From an uncultured Desulfuromusa sp. (GTDB lineage Bacteria > Desulfobacterota > Desulfuromonadia > Desulfuromonadales > Geopsychrobacteraceae): a stretch of 64,000 nucleotides of DNA. Under the pieces are notes generated by a model that was not told where the DNA came from, searched no databases, and was given only the letters and a program-made list of their open reading frames with translations. The translations under genes and the position numbers were made by a program. Location of the stretch: assembly GCF_963675815.1 (NCBI RefSeq), contig NZ_OY776574.1:1172001-1236000 (forward strand). Direction: 5' to 3'. Shown here piece after piece: positions 23,286-30,666 of this stretch (positions within the stretch are counted from its first letter, which is position 1; every line of letters starts with the position of its first letter).

Positions 23286-23605
23286 GATTTACCTCCGTTG
23301 TGCGGGCACCTGTTGCATTCGCGATAAAGCTGCACGCGCTGCGGGTTGGTGGCGGCAAAGGGCCGGTTACGGTGTTTGGCACAGTCTGCAAGTGAGATCG
23401 GATAGCCGAAGTAAGGACAATGAACGGTGCTATTACCAAAAACTTCTTCAACCTTTTGCAGCACTTTGTCTGGGTTCCCGGCGTAGCTGCCGCTAAGAAT
23501 TTGGCTGATGGTTGATGAGGCATAGCCGATCCGTTTGGCGACTACGCCCTGACCGAGCTCTGCGACGTTATCGCGCAGCAGCTGCAGCTGGTCTGATGTC
23601 GTCAT
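23282..23605 (-). CDS. HTH DNA-binding protein with Cys-rich C-terminus
   Basis: A 107-residue protein. Residues 1-55 form an XRE/lambda-repressor-type helix-turn-helix (NVAELGQGVVAKRIGYASSTISQILSGSYAGNPDKVLQKVEEVFG). The C-terminal half has several Cys (HCPYFG, DCAKH, ECNRCPHNGG) that may bind a metal. Similar proteins lie after MuB in other transposable prophages; probably an early regulator. Confidence 0.78.
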   Translation of the reverse strand: MTTSDQLQLLRDNVAELGQGVVAKRIGYASSTISQILSGSYAGNPDKVLQKVEEVFGNSTVHCPYFGYPISLADCAKHRNRPFAATNPQRVQLYRECNRCPHNGGKS

Positions 23606-23954
23606 CGGATTTCTCCTCTATATTTTCCTTTGGCTGTTCGCAGTGTTTCGCGGACAGTTTTTGTTTGCATTTCGGACATTGGGTCGGGTATGTCGGGCCG
23701 CTATCAATCACCAGCTGATATTGCTGATATTCTCCGGTGCGACCGCCGACATACCTGCCGACTTTCTTAACGATGCCGTGTCTATTCAGCTCTGAAACGA
23801 ACTTGCGAACGTTTGTATAACTGACCCCCCCCGGAATAGTGCGACACAGATCTGGTAAAGTGAATCTGCGCAAGATGCGGATACTCTGCCAGATCTGGTT
23901 GCGCTTGGCTTTACGACGCGGCCTGCTGTGACGCATTCCGGTGATTCCAGACAT
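23568..23954 (-). CDS. Phage winged-helix-like early protein
   Basis: A 128-residue protein starting MSGITGMRHSRPRRKAKRNQIW, two bases after the MuB stop. QSIRILRRFTLPDLCRTIPGGVSYTNVRKFVSELNRHGIVKKVGRYVGGRTGEYQQYQL reads as a winged helix. A CPKCKQKLSAKHC segment follows, a possible zinc knuckle. Longer upstream starts in this frame overlap MuB and lack support. Likely an early DNA-binding protein. Confidence 0.72.
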   Translation of the reverse strand: MSGITGMRHSRPRRKAKRNQIWQSIRILRRFTLPDLCRTIPGGVSYTNVRKFVSELNRHGIVKKVGRYVGGRTGEYQQYQLVIDSGPTYPTQCPKCKQKLSAKHCEQPKENIEEKSDDDIRPAAAAAR

Positions 23955-23955
23955 G

Positions 23956-24684
23956 CTAACCTCCCGTCTTCTTTGTTGTGAAAGTGGGCTGATCATAGTA
24001 GAGGGGACGGTCTCCCCATTGTTCGAGGGTGACACAGTCGATGCCGTTGGCTTTTCCCATTTTTTCGATTTTAGACAGGCCGATGATAATCCGACCGATA
24101 TTGCCGTTGGTGATGTTGTGCAGGTGTTCAAGCAGGCCGTCGGCAACATCAATTTCGCAAACGTCTCTGGTCACTTGCATGGTATCGTCGAGATCGATGC
24201 CTTTAAATTCAACCCATTCGGTGATACGTCTGGCGAAACGACCGTGGTTCTGCAATTTACGGGCAATCTGTTCCATCCCGACGAGGACCACCGGGCAACC
24301 GCTGAGATCATAGATATCACGCAGGGAATCCAGCATCTCGACTTGGCGAAACAGGTAGTCCGCTTCGTCGATAAAGATGGGGCGGGGGTTTTGTCCGAGT
24401 CGTTGACAGATAAAATCAATCATGTCGGCGCGACGCAGCATGCGGTGACCTCCAAGTTCTGTGGCAATGGTGCCAAGCATACTGGTGACCGTCCAGCTTC
24501 CTATGGCGCGGACATAAATTCCGTCCATTGCGTTGACGACGTAGGCAACTGCGGTGCTTTTTCCTTGCCCTGGATCGCCCCAGAGGAGCCCCATCCCTTC
24601 GGTTCCTATCTCTCTGTTCATCAGATGATCGACTGCGCTCATGAAGAGTCGCAGGTTTTTGGTCATTGCCATTGCGTGTTTCAT
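23956..24684 (-). CDS. MuB-like transposition target-capture ATPase
   Basis: A 242-residue AAA+ ATPase: Walker A GDPGQGKST (residues about 36-44), Walker B RPIFIDEADYLF, and a sensor segment GCPVVLVGMEQIARKLQNHGRFARRI. This is the MuB/TniB/IstB group. MuB coats target DNA, stimulates MuA and gives target immunity. It is shorter than Mu B (about 310 residues), lacking the N-terminal HTH part. Preceded by AAAAGGAG. Confidence 0.92.
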   Translation of the reverse strand: MKHAMAMTKNLRLFMSAVDHLMNREIGTEGMGLLWGDPGQGKSTAVAYVVNAMDGIYVRAIGSWTVTSMLGTIATELGGHRMLRRADMIDFICQRLGQNPRPIFIDEADYLFRQVEMLDSLRDIYDLSGCPVVLVGMEQIARKLQNHGRFARRITEWVEFKGIDLDDTMQVTRDVCEIDVADGLLEHLHNITNGNIGRIIIGLSKIEKMGKANGIDCVTLEQWGDRPLYYDQPTFTTKKTGG

Positions 24685-24735
24685 CGTGATAATCTCCTTT
24701 TACATCTTAGTGTTATGGCCTTTTTGGCCAGTTGA

Positions 24736-24761
24736 GGCCGTGTTACAGCACGGCCTTTTTT
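24736..24761 (+). terminator. Perfect rho-independent terminator on the plus strand
   Basis: GGCCGTG (24736-24742), 6-base loop, CACGGCC (24749-24755) and then TTTTTT. All surrounding genes are on the minus strand, so this would stop antisense transcripts crossing the MuB gene. The reverse orientation lacks a U-run. A second small dyad GGCC-AAAAA-GGCC lies beside it. Confidence 0.65.
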
Positions 24762-24853
24762 AGTGTCTTAACCGGACTGAAAATACCGGCAATTTTGTTG
24801 TCTGCTTTCCTTAAAACTATTGTCCAGACTGCGTTTCGTTGATTTTGTTTCAT
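24743..24853 (-). CDS. Possible 36-residue peptide between MuA and MuB genes
   Basis: ORF starting MKQNQRNAVWTIVLRKADNK and ending in the terminator hairpin, with a weak purine-rich site upstream. Basic and compact. It may be a leader or a chance ORF; the rest of the 230-base gap between MuA and MuB genes has no other candidate. Confidence 0.25.
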   Translation of the reverse strand: MKQNQRNAVWTIVLRKADNKIAGIFSPVKTLKKAVL

Positions 24854-24917
24854 GCTGCTCTCTTCTTTCTTTGTTTCTTTTTTTTTCATCCGGCTTTAAA
24901 AAAATATAAAGAGTGGT

Positions 24918-27062
24918 TTAGAGTTCCGACCGTTTCGCGCCACGTTCATGCAGGCAAAATTCATCCAACTTGAAAATTCCGCTGCGTTTACCGGTTTCTG
25001 TGTACTGTTCGTAGCTTGTCTTCCACTGCAATTCGTAATCACTGGCCTGACCAGCTTTCTCACGCTCCTCGATATCGATATAACGTTCCCAGGCGCTGGC
25101 AACGACTTTCTTTTTCTGTTCGATACGGCTGATGATGCGATCGCTTGTTTCGATGACGTCAGCGGCGATTTCGATGGTTTGTGGCGCGATATCGATGGCA
25201 ACACCGCGTTCCAGATCGATTTCTTCCTGCCGTGCTGCCAGGGTCTTGCTACGGTTTTTATGTCGCTGTTCGCGCAGTTGCTCGACACGGGCAACAGGGA
25301 AAACAGGTGATTTATTGGCATCGAGCTTGGCAATGACGATGAGGCGGCCTTCGCCGTCACGCACCCAGACCTTGCTGGGATCGTGGATGTCATAACCGAC
25401 CATGAGCTGTTGGCCGTGGTAATGCTCAAGGGCTGGGTCGGCGTATGTCTTTTTATGCAGAGTGACGATGCCACGGACGCATTTGCACATTTCGTGCGGC
25501 CGGAACAGCAGGCCGATTTCTTGTTCTGTGAGGGTTTCCGGTTTCCAGCCATCGGCCAGAAAACGGATCCACAATTCAGCTGGGGTCATATTGCGGCGAC
25601 GCTTGGTTTTTGGATCTTTAATGCGTGGCAAGGCGCTGTGGGGGCGGTGGTTGTAGGCGTCGACTTCGGTCTCGAGAAACAATAAAAAATCGGGCCAGCT
25701 GATCATCAGTTCGCTTTTAACGTCAGTGCCTTCACGCTTGGCCTGGCGCACATCTTTCTGCAGCTGCAGGTAGACGTTTCTGGCAACCAGGCTGTCCATA
25801 TCCTTGCCACAGTATGTGGGCAGCTGTTTTGCGGCTGGTATCCACAGCGAGGCGTTGAGGCGTTCGACTAGGCCACGCCCCTGTGGATTTCCTGGGCGAC
25901 CAGTTTCAAACTGGATGCCGCAGCGGGCGTATAATCCGGCAACTTCGTCGGTGTTGACAGTGGCAGTGTTACCAGCACCGTTATCGGCATAAAAGATCAG
26001 CGGCAATCCGCCAAGGGGTTTATCAGGGCCGCTGGTGATGGCGTGGCGCAGGGCATCGGCAACGGTGATGTGTGATTCGGCAAGACCTGCTGACCAGCCG
26101 ATAACGGCGTGGGTAACGTAGTCGATGACGGCGCAGACTTCGGGTTTAAAGGGTCGACCGTGAGCTGGATGGGCGACGCGGGCTTTGAAACTGTGGCCGT
26201 CACAGCTGACGATATCGAGGGGGAAAAACATGCTGGCATCGCGGGTACGATAAAGGCGCTGGCCGCGTAGTTCGCTACCTGATTTGCGCCCTTTCTGGAT
26301 ATCGAGTCGGCTGAATTTTTTGATAAAATTGTTGGCCTGGCTGTAGCTTGGGCAATCTATCTCTGAAGGTAAGTCTTGTGGTAGCAGTTCGAGTGCTCTT
26401 GCCAGGCTTATTTTTGATCCCACCCGATAGCGATCGAGCAGATAAGGTGCCCAGGCTGGGGTCGTGTTTTTCTCGACGGTTGCGGGTGCCAGATTGGCAT
26501 AGTTGCCGCCGCTGTTTTTGTAATCTGACCACCAACGCATGAGGGTGCGATAACTGAGGGTACGCTTTCCTGTTTTGCCTCCACTGCGGGCATTGGCGAC
26601 GGGGAGCAGATCAAGATAGTGCTGCGGGACATGACCGTCTTTTATCTGCTGGACAATGGTCTTGATGGTGCGGGTAACACCGTGATCCATGGCCCCTTTT
26701 TCAATCAGCCGGATAAATGCAAGACGGGCATCCATGGTCTGCTGCTGCCAGGTTTTAAGTGGCGCAAGTTGCAAGTGGATATCGGCCATGGTGGGGAGCT
26801 GAGATTCGGTTGTTTCGACCAGATCGGTGTCGGAGCTTGAGACCGTTTGAATGTCGCTTCCGGTCAGGGTGATTTTCAGGAGATGGTCTTGTGTTTCTTG
26901 CGGTAGTGCGGTGAGGGGATAAGCGTAGCCGCCACCTTTGCCATTGCGACGGATTCGTGGCCATTTTTTCGACTTTGCCCGAGCTATGACCCCTTTTTGA
27001 GACTTTGGTAATCCCGGTAGACCAGCCAATTCTTTTGCTGTATAGTTTTTGAGGTTAGCCAT
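24918..27062 (-). CDS. MuA-like DDE transposase
   Basis: A 714-residue transposase starting MANLKNYTAKELAGLPGLPKSQKGVIARAK (an N-terminal HTH that binds phage ends). The catalytic core has the DDE triad: Asp in DIVSCDGHSF, Asp in IFYADNGAGN and Glu in GRGLVERLN. The C-terminal part (YDIHDPSKVWVRDGEGRLIV and then a basic helix) is the beta-barrel and MuB-interaction region. It inserts and replicates the phage by transposition. Overlaps ner by a few bases; earlier in-frame starts lie inside ner. Confidence 0.95.
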   Translation of the reverse strand: MANLKNYTAKELAGLPGLPKSQKGVIARAKSKKWPRIRRNGKGGGYAYPLTALPQETQDHLLKITLTGSDIQTVSSSDTDLVETTESQLPTMADIHLQLAPLKTWQQQTMDARLAFIRLIEKGAMDHGVTRTIKTIVQQIKDGHVPQHYLDLLPVANARSGGKTGKRTLSYRTLMRWWSDYKNSGGNYANLAPATVEKNTTPAWAPYLLDRYRVGSKISLARALELLPQDLPSEIDCPSYSQANNFIKKFSRLDIQKGRKSGSELRGQRLYRTRDASMFFPLDIVSCDGHSFKARVAHPAHGRPFKPEVCAVIDYVTHAVIGWSAGLAESHITVADALRHAITSGPDKPLGGLPLIFYADNGAGNTATVNTDEVAGLYARCGIQFETGRPGNPQGRGLVERLNASLWIPAAKQLPTYCGKDMDSLVARNVYLQLQKDVRQAKREGTDVKSELMISWPDFLLFLETEVDAYNHRPHSALPRIKDPKTKRRRNMTPAELWIRFLADGWKPETLTEQEIGLLFRPHEMCKCVRGIVTLHKKTYADPALEHYHGQQLMVGYDIHDPSKVWVRDGEGRLIVIAKLDANKSPVFPVARVEQLREQRHKNRSKTLAARQEEIDLERGVAIDIAPQTIEIAADVIETSDRIISRIEQKKKVVASAWERYIDIEEREKAGQASDYELQWKTSYEQYTETGKRSGIFKLDEFCLHERGAKRSEL

Positions 27063-27309
27063 TGACGACATCCTCAAAGCGGAAGTTATAGCGTTCTGGC
27101 CAGAGTTGCTCGACAGGCATATCAAGCGCATCGGCAATCAGTCGTTCCATTTTAGGGTAGGATTTATTAAGGGCTGATTTGACGCACTGGCGGGATACAC
27201 CTGCTTTCTCGCCGAGTGATGCGAACGATTTTCTACGCAAAGCGAGTTGAAATTTAATCCACTCGTTACGGGTATCAGGCGTATTTAAAATGTTCTCTAG
27301 TTTGTGCAT
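27055..27309 (-). CDS. ner: Ner-like DNA-binding regulator
   Basis: An 84-residue protein starting MHKLENILNTPDTRNEWIKFQLALRRKSFASLGEKAGVSRQCVKSALNKSYPKMERLIADALDMPVEQLWPERY. This is the Nlp/Ner helix-turn-helix family. In Mu, Ner shuts off early and repressor promoters. It is the first gene of the leftward early operon and faces the repressor gene across the operator region. Confidence 0.88.
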   Translation of the reverse strand: MHKLENILNTPDTRNEWIKFQLALRRKSFASLGEKAGVSRQCVKSALNKSYPKMERLIADALDMPVEQLWPERYNFRFEDVVNG

Positions 27310-27360
27310 TTTTACCGCCTTTTTTTTGTTTGTTTCTTTGTTTACTTGAAAACAACATAA

Positions 27361-27507
27361 CCTGAACAATAGTTCATTTCAAGAATAAAAGTTCAGGTAA
27401 AAGTTAATTTTTCTGAATTTTTATTCAGTTTTCATGTTTATTCAATTATTTCATGGTGTTATCTAATTCAATAAAGGTAAAAGTTTTACTTGCCTGGAGG
27501 TAAAAGT
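27361..27507. promoter_or_regulatory. Early/repressor operator region with repeated AGGTAAAAGTT boxes
   Basis: The region between ner and the divergent repressor has AGGTAAAAGTT three times (27395-27405, 27475-27485, 27498-27508), a perfect palindrome GTAAAA-G-TTTTAC (27478-27490), and an inverted pair CCTGAAC (27361-27367)/GTTCAGG (27391-27397). A fourth, inverted copy lies inside the repressor start (around 27519-27528). This is the expected place for repressor and Ner binding. The region is very AT-rich compared with the structural genes. Confidence 0.65.
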
Positions 27508-27963
27508 TTGAACACAAAAGTTTTACCTGAAGAAAAGTTCATTGAAAGGGTTGAATTCTTAATTAAATTATTTGGTAGTGCCGAAAAGCTAGCAAAAGAA
27601 ACGGGTATTTCTGCGCGTATGATTGGCAAATATAAATCTGGAGATTCTGTTCCTGGCATGGATGCGTTGATTTCTATTTCAAAAGCATCGGGTTATTCAA
27701 TTGACTGGCTGGCAACTGGACATGGGCCTAAACGGCACGTTGAAAATGTTTGTGAGGAAGAGTCACCTTATGGGCTGGGGTGGAACAAAACACTGATGAC
27801 GGAGATCGTCGAGGCGATAGAGGAGGCGTGCATCAGCATGGGGGCAAAATTGATCCCAAGTGAAAAATCAAGAGTTATCACGCGGCTTTATGAAATCTAC
27901 GCTGAGGAAGGTACCAAAGTTAAAAAAGAAGATATCAGACGCCATCTTAAACTTGTTATTTGA
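27508..27963 (+). CDS. Phage repressor (CI/XRE-like HTH)
   Basis: A 151-residue protein with an N-terminal helix-turn-helix (GSAEKLAKETGISARMIGKYKSGDSVPGMDALISISKASGYSIDWLATGHGPKR) of the CI-repressor type and a C-terminal helical part without a LexA-like Ser-Lys protease motif. TTG at 27508 is chosen because TGGAGG lies 7 bases before it; a TTG at 27490 is less likely. Transcribed away from ner. It probably holds the lysogenic state and binds the repeated boxes in front of it. Confidence 0.85.
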   Translation: MNTKVLPEEKFIERVEFLIKLFGSAEKLAKETGISARMIGKYKSGDSVPGMDALISISKASGYSIDWLATGHGPKRHVENVCEEESPYGLGWNKTLMTEIVEAIEEACISMGAKLIPSEKSRVITRLYEIYAEEGTKVKKEDIRRHLKLVI

Positions 27964-27979
27964 TTGAGGGTCGGGGGAA

Positions 27980-28501
27980 ATGAAACAAGATAAACGCGCA
28001 GAAATACATGAACTTTTTAAAGGTGCGATTGATAACAGTAACGAGCAACAGCGAAAAGATCGATTTAAAAAAATATTTTCAAATTGTCTTTACTGGCTGT
28101 TAATTTTTTCTTTAATTGCTACCACCTTGCCTCATCCAACTGTTAATATCATCTCTTCGTTTACTGTTGTTTTTTTAGCTGGTTCTATTGCTTTCATTTC
28201 ATTCAGGTTATTACTTCAGAAGACCGTCATTGCTTTCTTGCTGCTCTCCCTTGTCTCTGGGTGTTCAGCTGCGACCTTTACTAAAAGCAATTTTGATATG
28301 CTCGACCTGAACCTGTGCGGTTCTGACGAGCCATGTCGAATGGGATCGGCAAGTGGAATAGCAGTTCTTGGCCTTGGCTTAGATGATGTTTCTGTAGAAG
28401 TCGCCCAAATGAATGGTCTTATAACCAAAGTTCGCGGGGTTGATAGCGCTAGAAGCTATGGCCTGATCAGTATGGCCTCGGTGCGTGTGGTGGGTGATTG
28501 A
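27980..28501 (+). CDS. Membrane/lipoprotein-like phage accessory protein
   Basis: A 173-residue protein just after the repressor, with GGGGGAA before the ATG. It has a charged N-terminus, membrane segments at about 35-50 and 57-75, then a third hydrophobic stretch ending in LVSGCSA (a lipobox-like motif near residue 95), followed by a Gly/Val-rich globular domain similar in feel to TRL-like lipoproteins. The layout suggests a lipoprotein joined to an extra membrane anchor. No family could be assigned; possibly an envelope exclusion protein. Confidence 0.55.
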   Translation: MKQDKRAEIHELFKGAIDNSNEQQRKDRFKKIFSNCLYWLLIFSLIATTLPHPTVNIISSFTVVFLAGSIAFISFRLLLQKTVIAFLLLSLVSGCSAATFTKSNFDMLDLNLCGSDEPCRMGSASGIAVLGLGLDDVSVEVAQMNGLITKVRGVDSARSYGLISMASVRVVGD

Positions 28502-28531
28502 TAATATTAAAAAAATAAGGAGGGCGGAAAC

Positions 28532-28768
28532 ATGGCAGGTTTTGGTGCAATTGCGGGTTTTATTTATTTAATTGTTTTTTTAGCTATTCTTATCTTGGGC
28601 ATTTTACTGCCGGTCTTTGTTTTCCGTATTTACCAGGAATCCATCAAAACAAATAAATTATTAGAGCAGCTTATCGCTTGCGTCCTTGATCCAAAAGCGG
28701 CGGCAGAAGCGGTTCCAAATTATGCTGAGATTAAGAAACTGCAGGAGTCTTATCGGAAGAGACGGTAA
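28532..28768 (+). CDS. Small single-pass membrane protein
   Basis: A 78-residue protein with a strong ribosome site (AAGGAGGGCGG). One long membrane helix (residues 5-33, IAGFIYLIVFLAILILGILLPVFVF) and a charged coiled C-terminal tail (YQESIKTNKLLEQLIACVLDPKAAAEAVPNYAEIKKLQESYRKRR). It stops 6 bases before the channel gene, so the two are probably translated together. Confidence 0.65.
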   Translation: MAGFGAIAGFIYLIVFLAILILGILLPVFVFRIYQESIKTNKLLEQLIACVLDPKAAAEAVPNYAEIKKLQESYRKRR

Positions 28769-28774
28769 TATATA

Positions 28775-29218
28775 ATGATGAATAAATATTGGGCATATGT
28801 ACTGCTTTGTTTGTACCTGTTATTAGTAGGTTTCTTTTTACATATACCAAAGTTGATGGCTGTATTTTATACTTCAATTGTAGCATTTATAGTCTTTTTC
28901 TTTGTTTTCTTTTTATCTAAAGATAATCATTCTAAATTTTATTCAATATTGAGCTTTGTTCCTACTCTTACTTTTATCATCATTGGATATGCTGGTCTGT
29001 ATGCAAAATTTGGAATAATATCAAACAGCCAATCAGAAATTGATAGGTATGACTACATATATTTCAGCATTGTTACTTTTACCACTCTTGGGTATGGTGA
29101 TTTTTCTCCATCTCATGCCTCAAAATTTATAGCGGCTTCAGAAGCATTGGTTGGATATATAACTATGGGAATATTTATTGGTCTTATTTTTGCATTCTTC
29201 AATAAAGATTCTACATAA
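28775..29218 (+). CDS. K+ channel-like two-pore-helix protein (prophage cargo)
   Basis: A 147-residue membrane protein. Four hydrophobic segments are visible (about 6-23, 28-48, 58-77, 119-142), and the last two flank YFSIVTFTTLGYGDFSP (residues 96-112), which contains TTLGYGD, the K+ channel selectivity filter. It fits the Ion_trans_2 family and is short, without a cytosolic RCK domain. It is AT-rich compared with the phage structural genes and lies between the repressor and the phage terminus, a site where cargo expressed in the lysogen is common. Possible exclusion or abortive-infection effector. Confidence 0.82.
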   Translation: MMNKYWAYVLLCLYLLLVGFFLHIPKLMAVFYTSIVAFIVFFFVFFLSKDNHSKFYSILSFVPTLTFIIIGYAGLYAKFGIISNSQSEIDRYDYIYFSIVTFTTLGYGDFSPSHASKFIAASEALVGYITMGIFIGLIFAFFNKDST

Positions 29219-29230
29219 TAAAGAATCTTT

Positions 29231-29252
29231 TAGTGCCAAATCACGCGCAAAA
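29231..29252 (+). repeat. Putative transposase-binding site (L3-like)
   Basis: TAGTGCCAAATCACG followed by CGCAAAA, preceded by tctttt. Nearly identical to the site at 29,283. The pair lies 52 bases apart, close to an integral number of helical turns. Confidence 0.6.
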
Positions 29253-29282
29253 TTTAAAAACTTGATTCCGGATCGTCTTTTT

Positions 29283-29304
29283 TAGTGCCAAATCACGTGT
29301 AAAG
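29283..29304 (+). repeat. Putative transposase-binding site (L2-like)
   Basis: TAGTGCCAAATCACG followed by TGTAAAG, preceded by cttttt. Differs from the first copy by a few bases at its 3' end only. It is 125 bases from the more divergent terminal copy. Confidence 0.6.
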
Positions 29305-29407
29305 TTATAATCGGTTTAAAGGCCAATTAAAAGTGATGTAAACCCGTACAAAATAAAAGAAATCCCATGGCCTCCCACAAAATTCCATCAGATCCCGTCT
29401 ATTGTGC

Positions 29408-29434
29408 TAGTGCCATAGCTTTTAGTTGCTGACA
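29408..29434 (+). mobile_element. Inferred left terminus of the Mu-like prophage (L1-like site plus end)
   Basis: A third, divergent copy begins TAGTGCCATAG at 29,408. If the site is 22 bases long it ends at 29,429 and is followed by TGACA, giving a CA-3' terminus 5 bases from the site, as at Mu ends (5'-TG...CA-3', L1 at positions 6-27). The spacing of three sites (125 and 52 bases) resembles Mu attL. Host coding sequence resumes immediately after. The opposite end and the target duplication lie outside the window. Confidence 0.55.
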
Positions 29435-30180
29435 CTACACTGGAAAAAGGCCTTAAAATTCTTAATCTTTTCAGCAAAGAGCACTCTCGCTGGAGCCAAA
29501 AAGATATCGCCGAGGCCATGCAGATGAACACAACCTCCGTTTTTCGCCTAATAAATACTTTCGTGAAAATGGGCTACCTGGTCAAGGATGGTAAAACAAA
29601 ACAGGTCAGTTTAGGACCAATGGCGGTTGCCATGAGTCACCGACTCCTGCGTTCCTACAACCTACGCCAGATGATTGCTCCCATTATTGCCCAAAAAAGT
29701 GAAGAGTACGGCATCAGTATCGAGGTCGCACTTTTCGCAAACAATACCATGGTGCTTATTTCCGGCTATGAGCAAAAGAACACCCTGACCTTTCACAAAC
29801 CGGGAAGTGCTCAGGAGCTCTATTGTACGGCTATGGGTAAAGCCTATCTGGCCTATCTACCTCAAGAAGAACGGGATCAGATCATCGCCAGGCAGTCCTT
29901 TTATCCCCGCACTATCAACACTCTTACCAATCAGAAAGCTTTATTGGACCAATTGAGTGAAGTTCGCACCCATGGTTATTCGTCCAATAATGGGGAATAT
30001 ATCAAGGGACTGATTTCCATCGGCGCTCCACTCTTCAATCCGGTAACAAAATCAGTTAAAGGCGGTATTTCCTTCGATACGACAACCATCGAGAGTTCAA
30101 TGGACAAACTGATTGAATCCTACAGCGCTTCCCTCATCGCACTGGCGCAAGAAATAAGCTCTTTTCTTCCGGATTCCTGA
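29435..30180 (+). pseudogene. IclR-family regulator, 5' end cut off by the prophage
   Basis: The frame from 29,440 reads LEKGLKILNLFSKEHSRWSQKDIAEAMQMNTTSVFRLINTFVKMGYLVKD, the winged helix of IclR regulators, followed by the effector domain (SIEVALFANNTMVLISGYEQ, YCTAMGKAYLAYL, GYSSNNGEYIKGLISIGAPLFN). No ATG/GTG/TTG occurs in frame between the TAG at 29,416 and ATG at 29,518, and the latter would delete half of the DNA-binding domain. The missing start is best explained by insertion of the prophage. The normal target was probably the downstream catabolic and transport genes. Confidence 0.75.
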
Positions 30181-30349
30181 TCGAATTCAAACCCAACCAA
30201 CACCAAAGACAGGTTCAGACGACAAGCTCTTGCCCCTTCCAGTGAAGGAGCCTAAAACCTTGACGCAAGCATAACGTTGTTATAGGCTGCCTATGAAATT
30301 TTAGTAATCTCATTACTATTATAGTAATTACAAAAGCAGACACCACCTT

Positions 30350-30589
30350 ATGGACAGCATTATTAAACTGTGTCATGAGCTGCACCAAAACCCCGAACTT
30401 TCCGGAAGAGAAACGGAGACCTCGGATCAAATCGTGCGTTTCTTCGAATCCCCGGTCGAAATCATTGAAAATTTAGCTCTGTTTTCATCTACAACGGCGC
30501 CTGCCGAAGAAATAACATTCATTACGGTCGTCGGTGCGCGACTCGGCGAAAAAGATTTTGGTACAGCGCCCGGGCAAACCGAAATATGA
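30350..30589 (+). pseudogene. Remnant of an M20-family amidohydrolase
   Basis: A 79-residue ORF. Residues 1-34 (IIKLCHELHQNPELSGRETETSDQIVRFF) match the start of M20 aminoacylase/hippurate hydrolase-type enzymes, and the end (GARLGEKDFGTAPGQTEI) matches a segment from the middle of the same family. The metal-binding His/Asp/Glu residues between are missing. This looks like a gene reduced by an internal deletion plus early stop. It could not be catalytic. Confidence 0.6.
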
Positions 30590-30666
30590 GTTACACTTTT
30601 TAAAAACATAATCGCATATTGCTTTGAGTCTACTGCAGCTCAATTAGAACCTGCTTGAGTTATACT

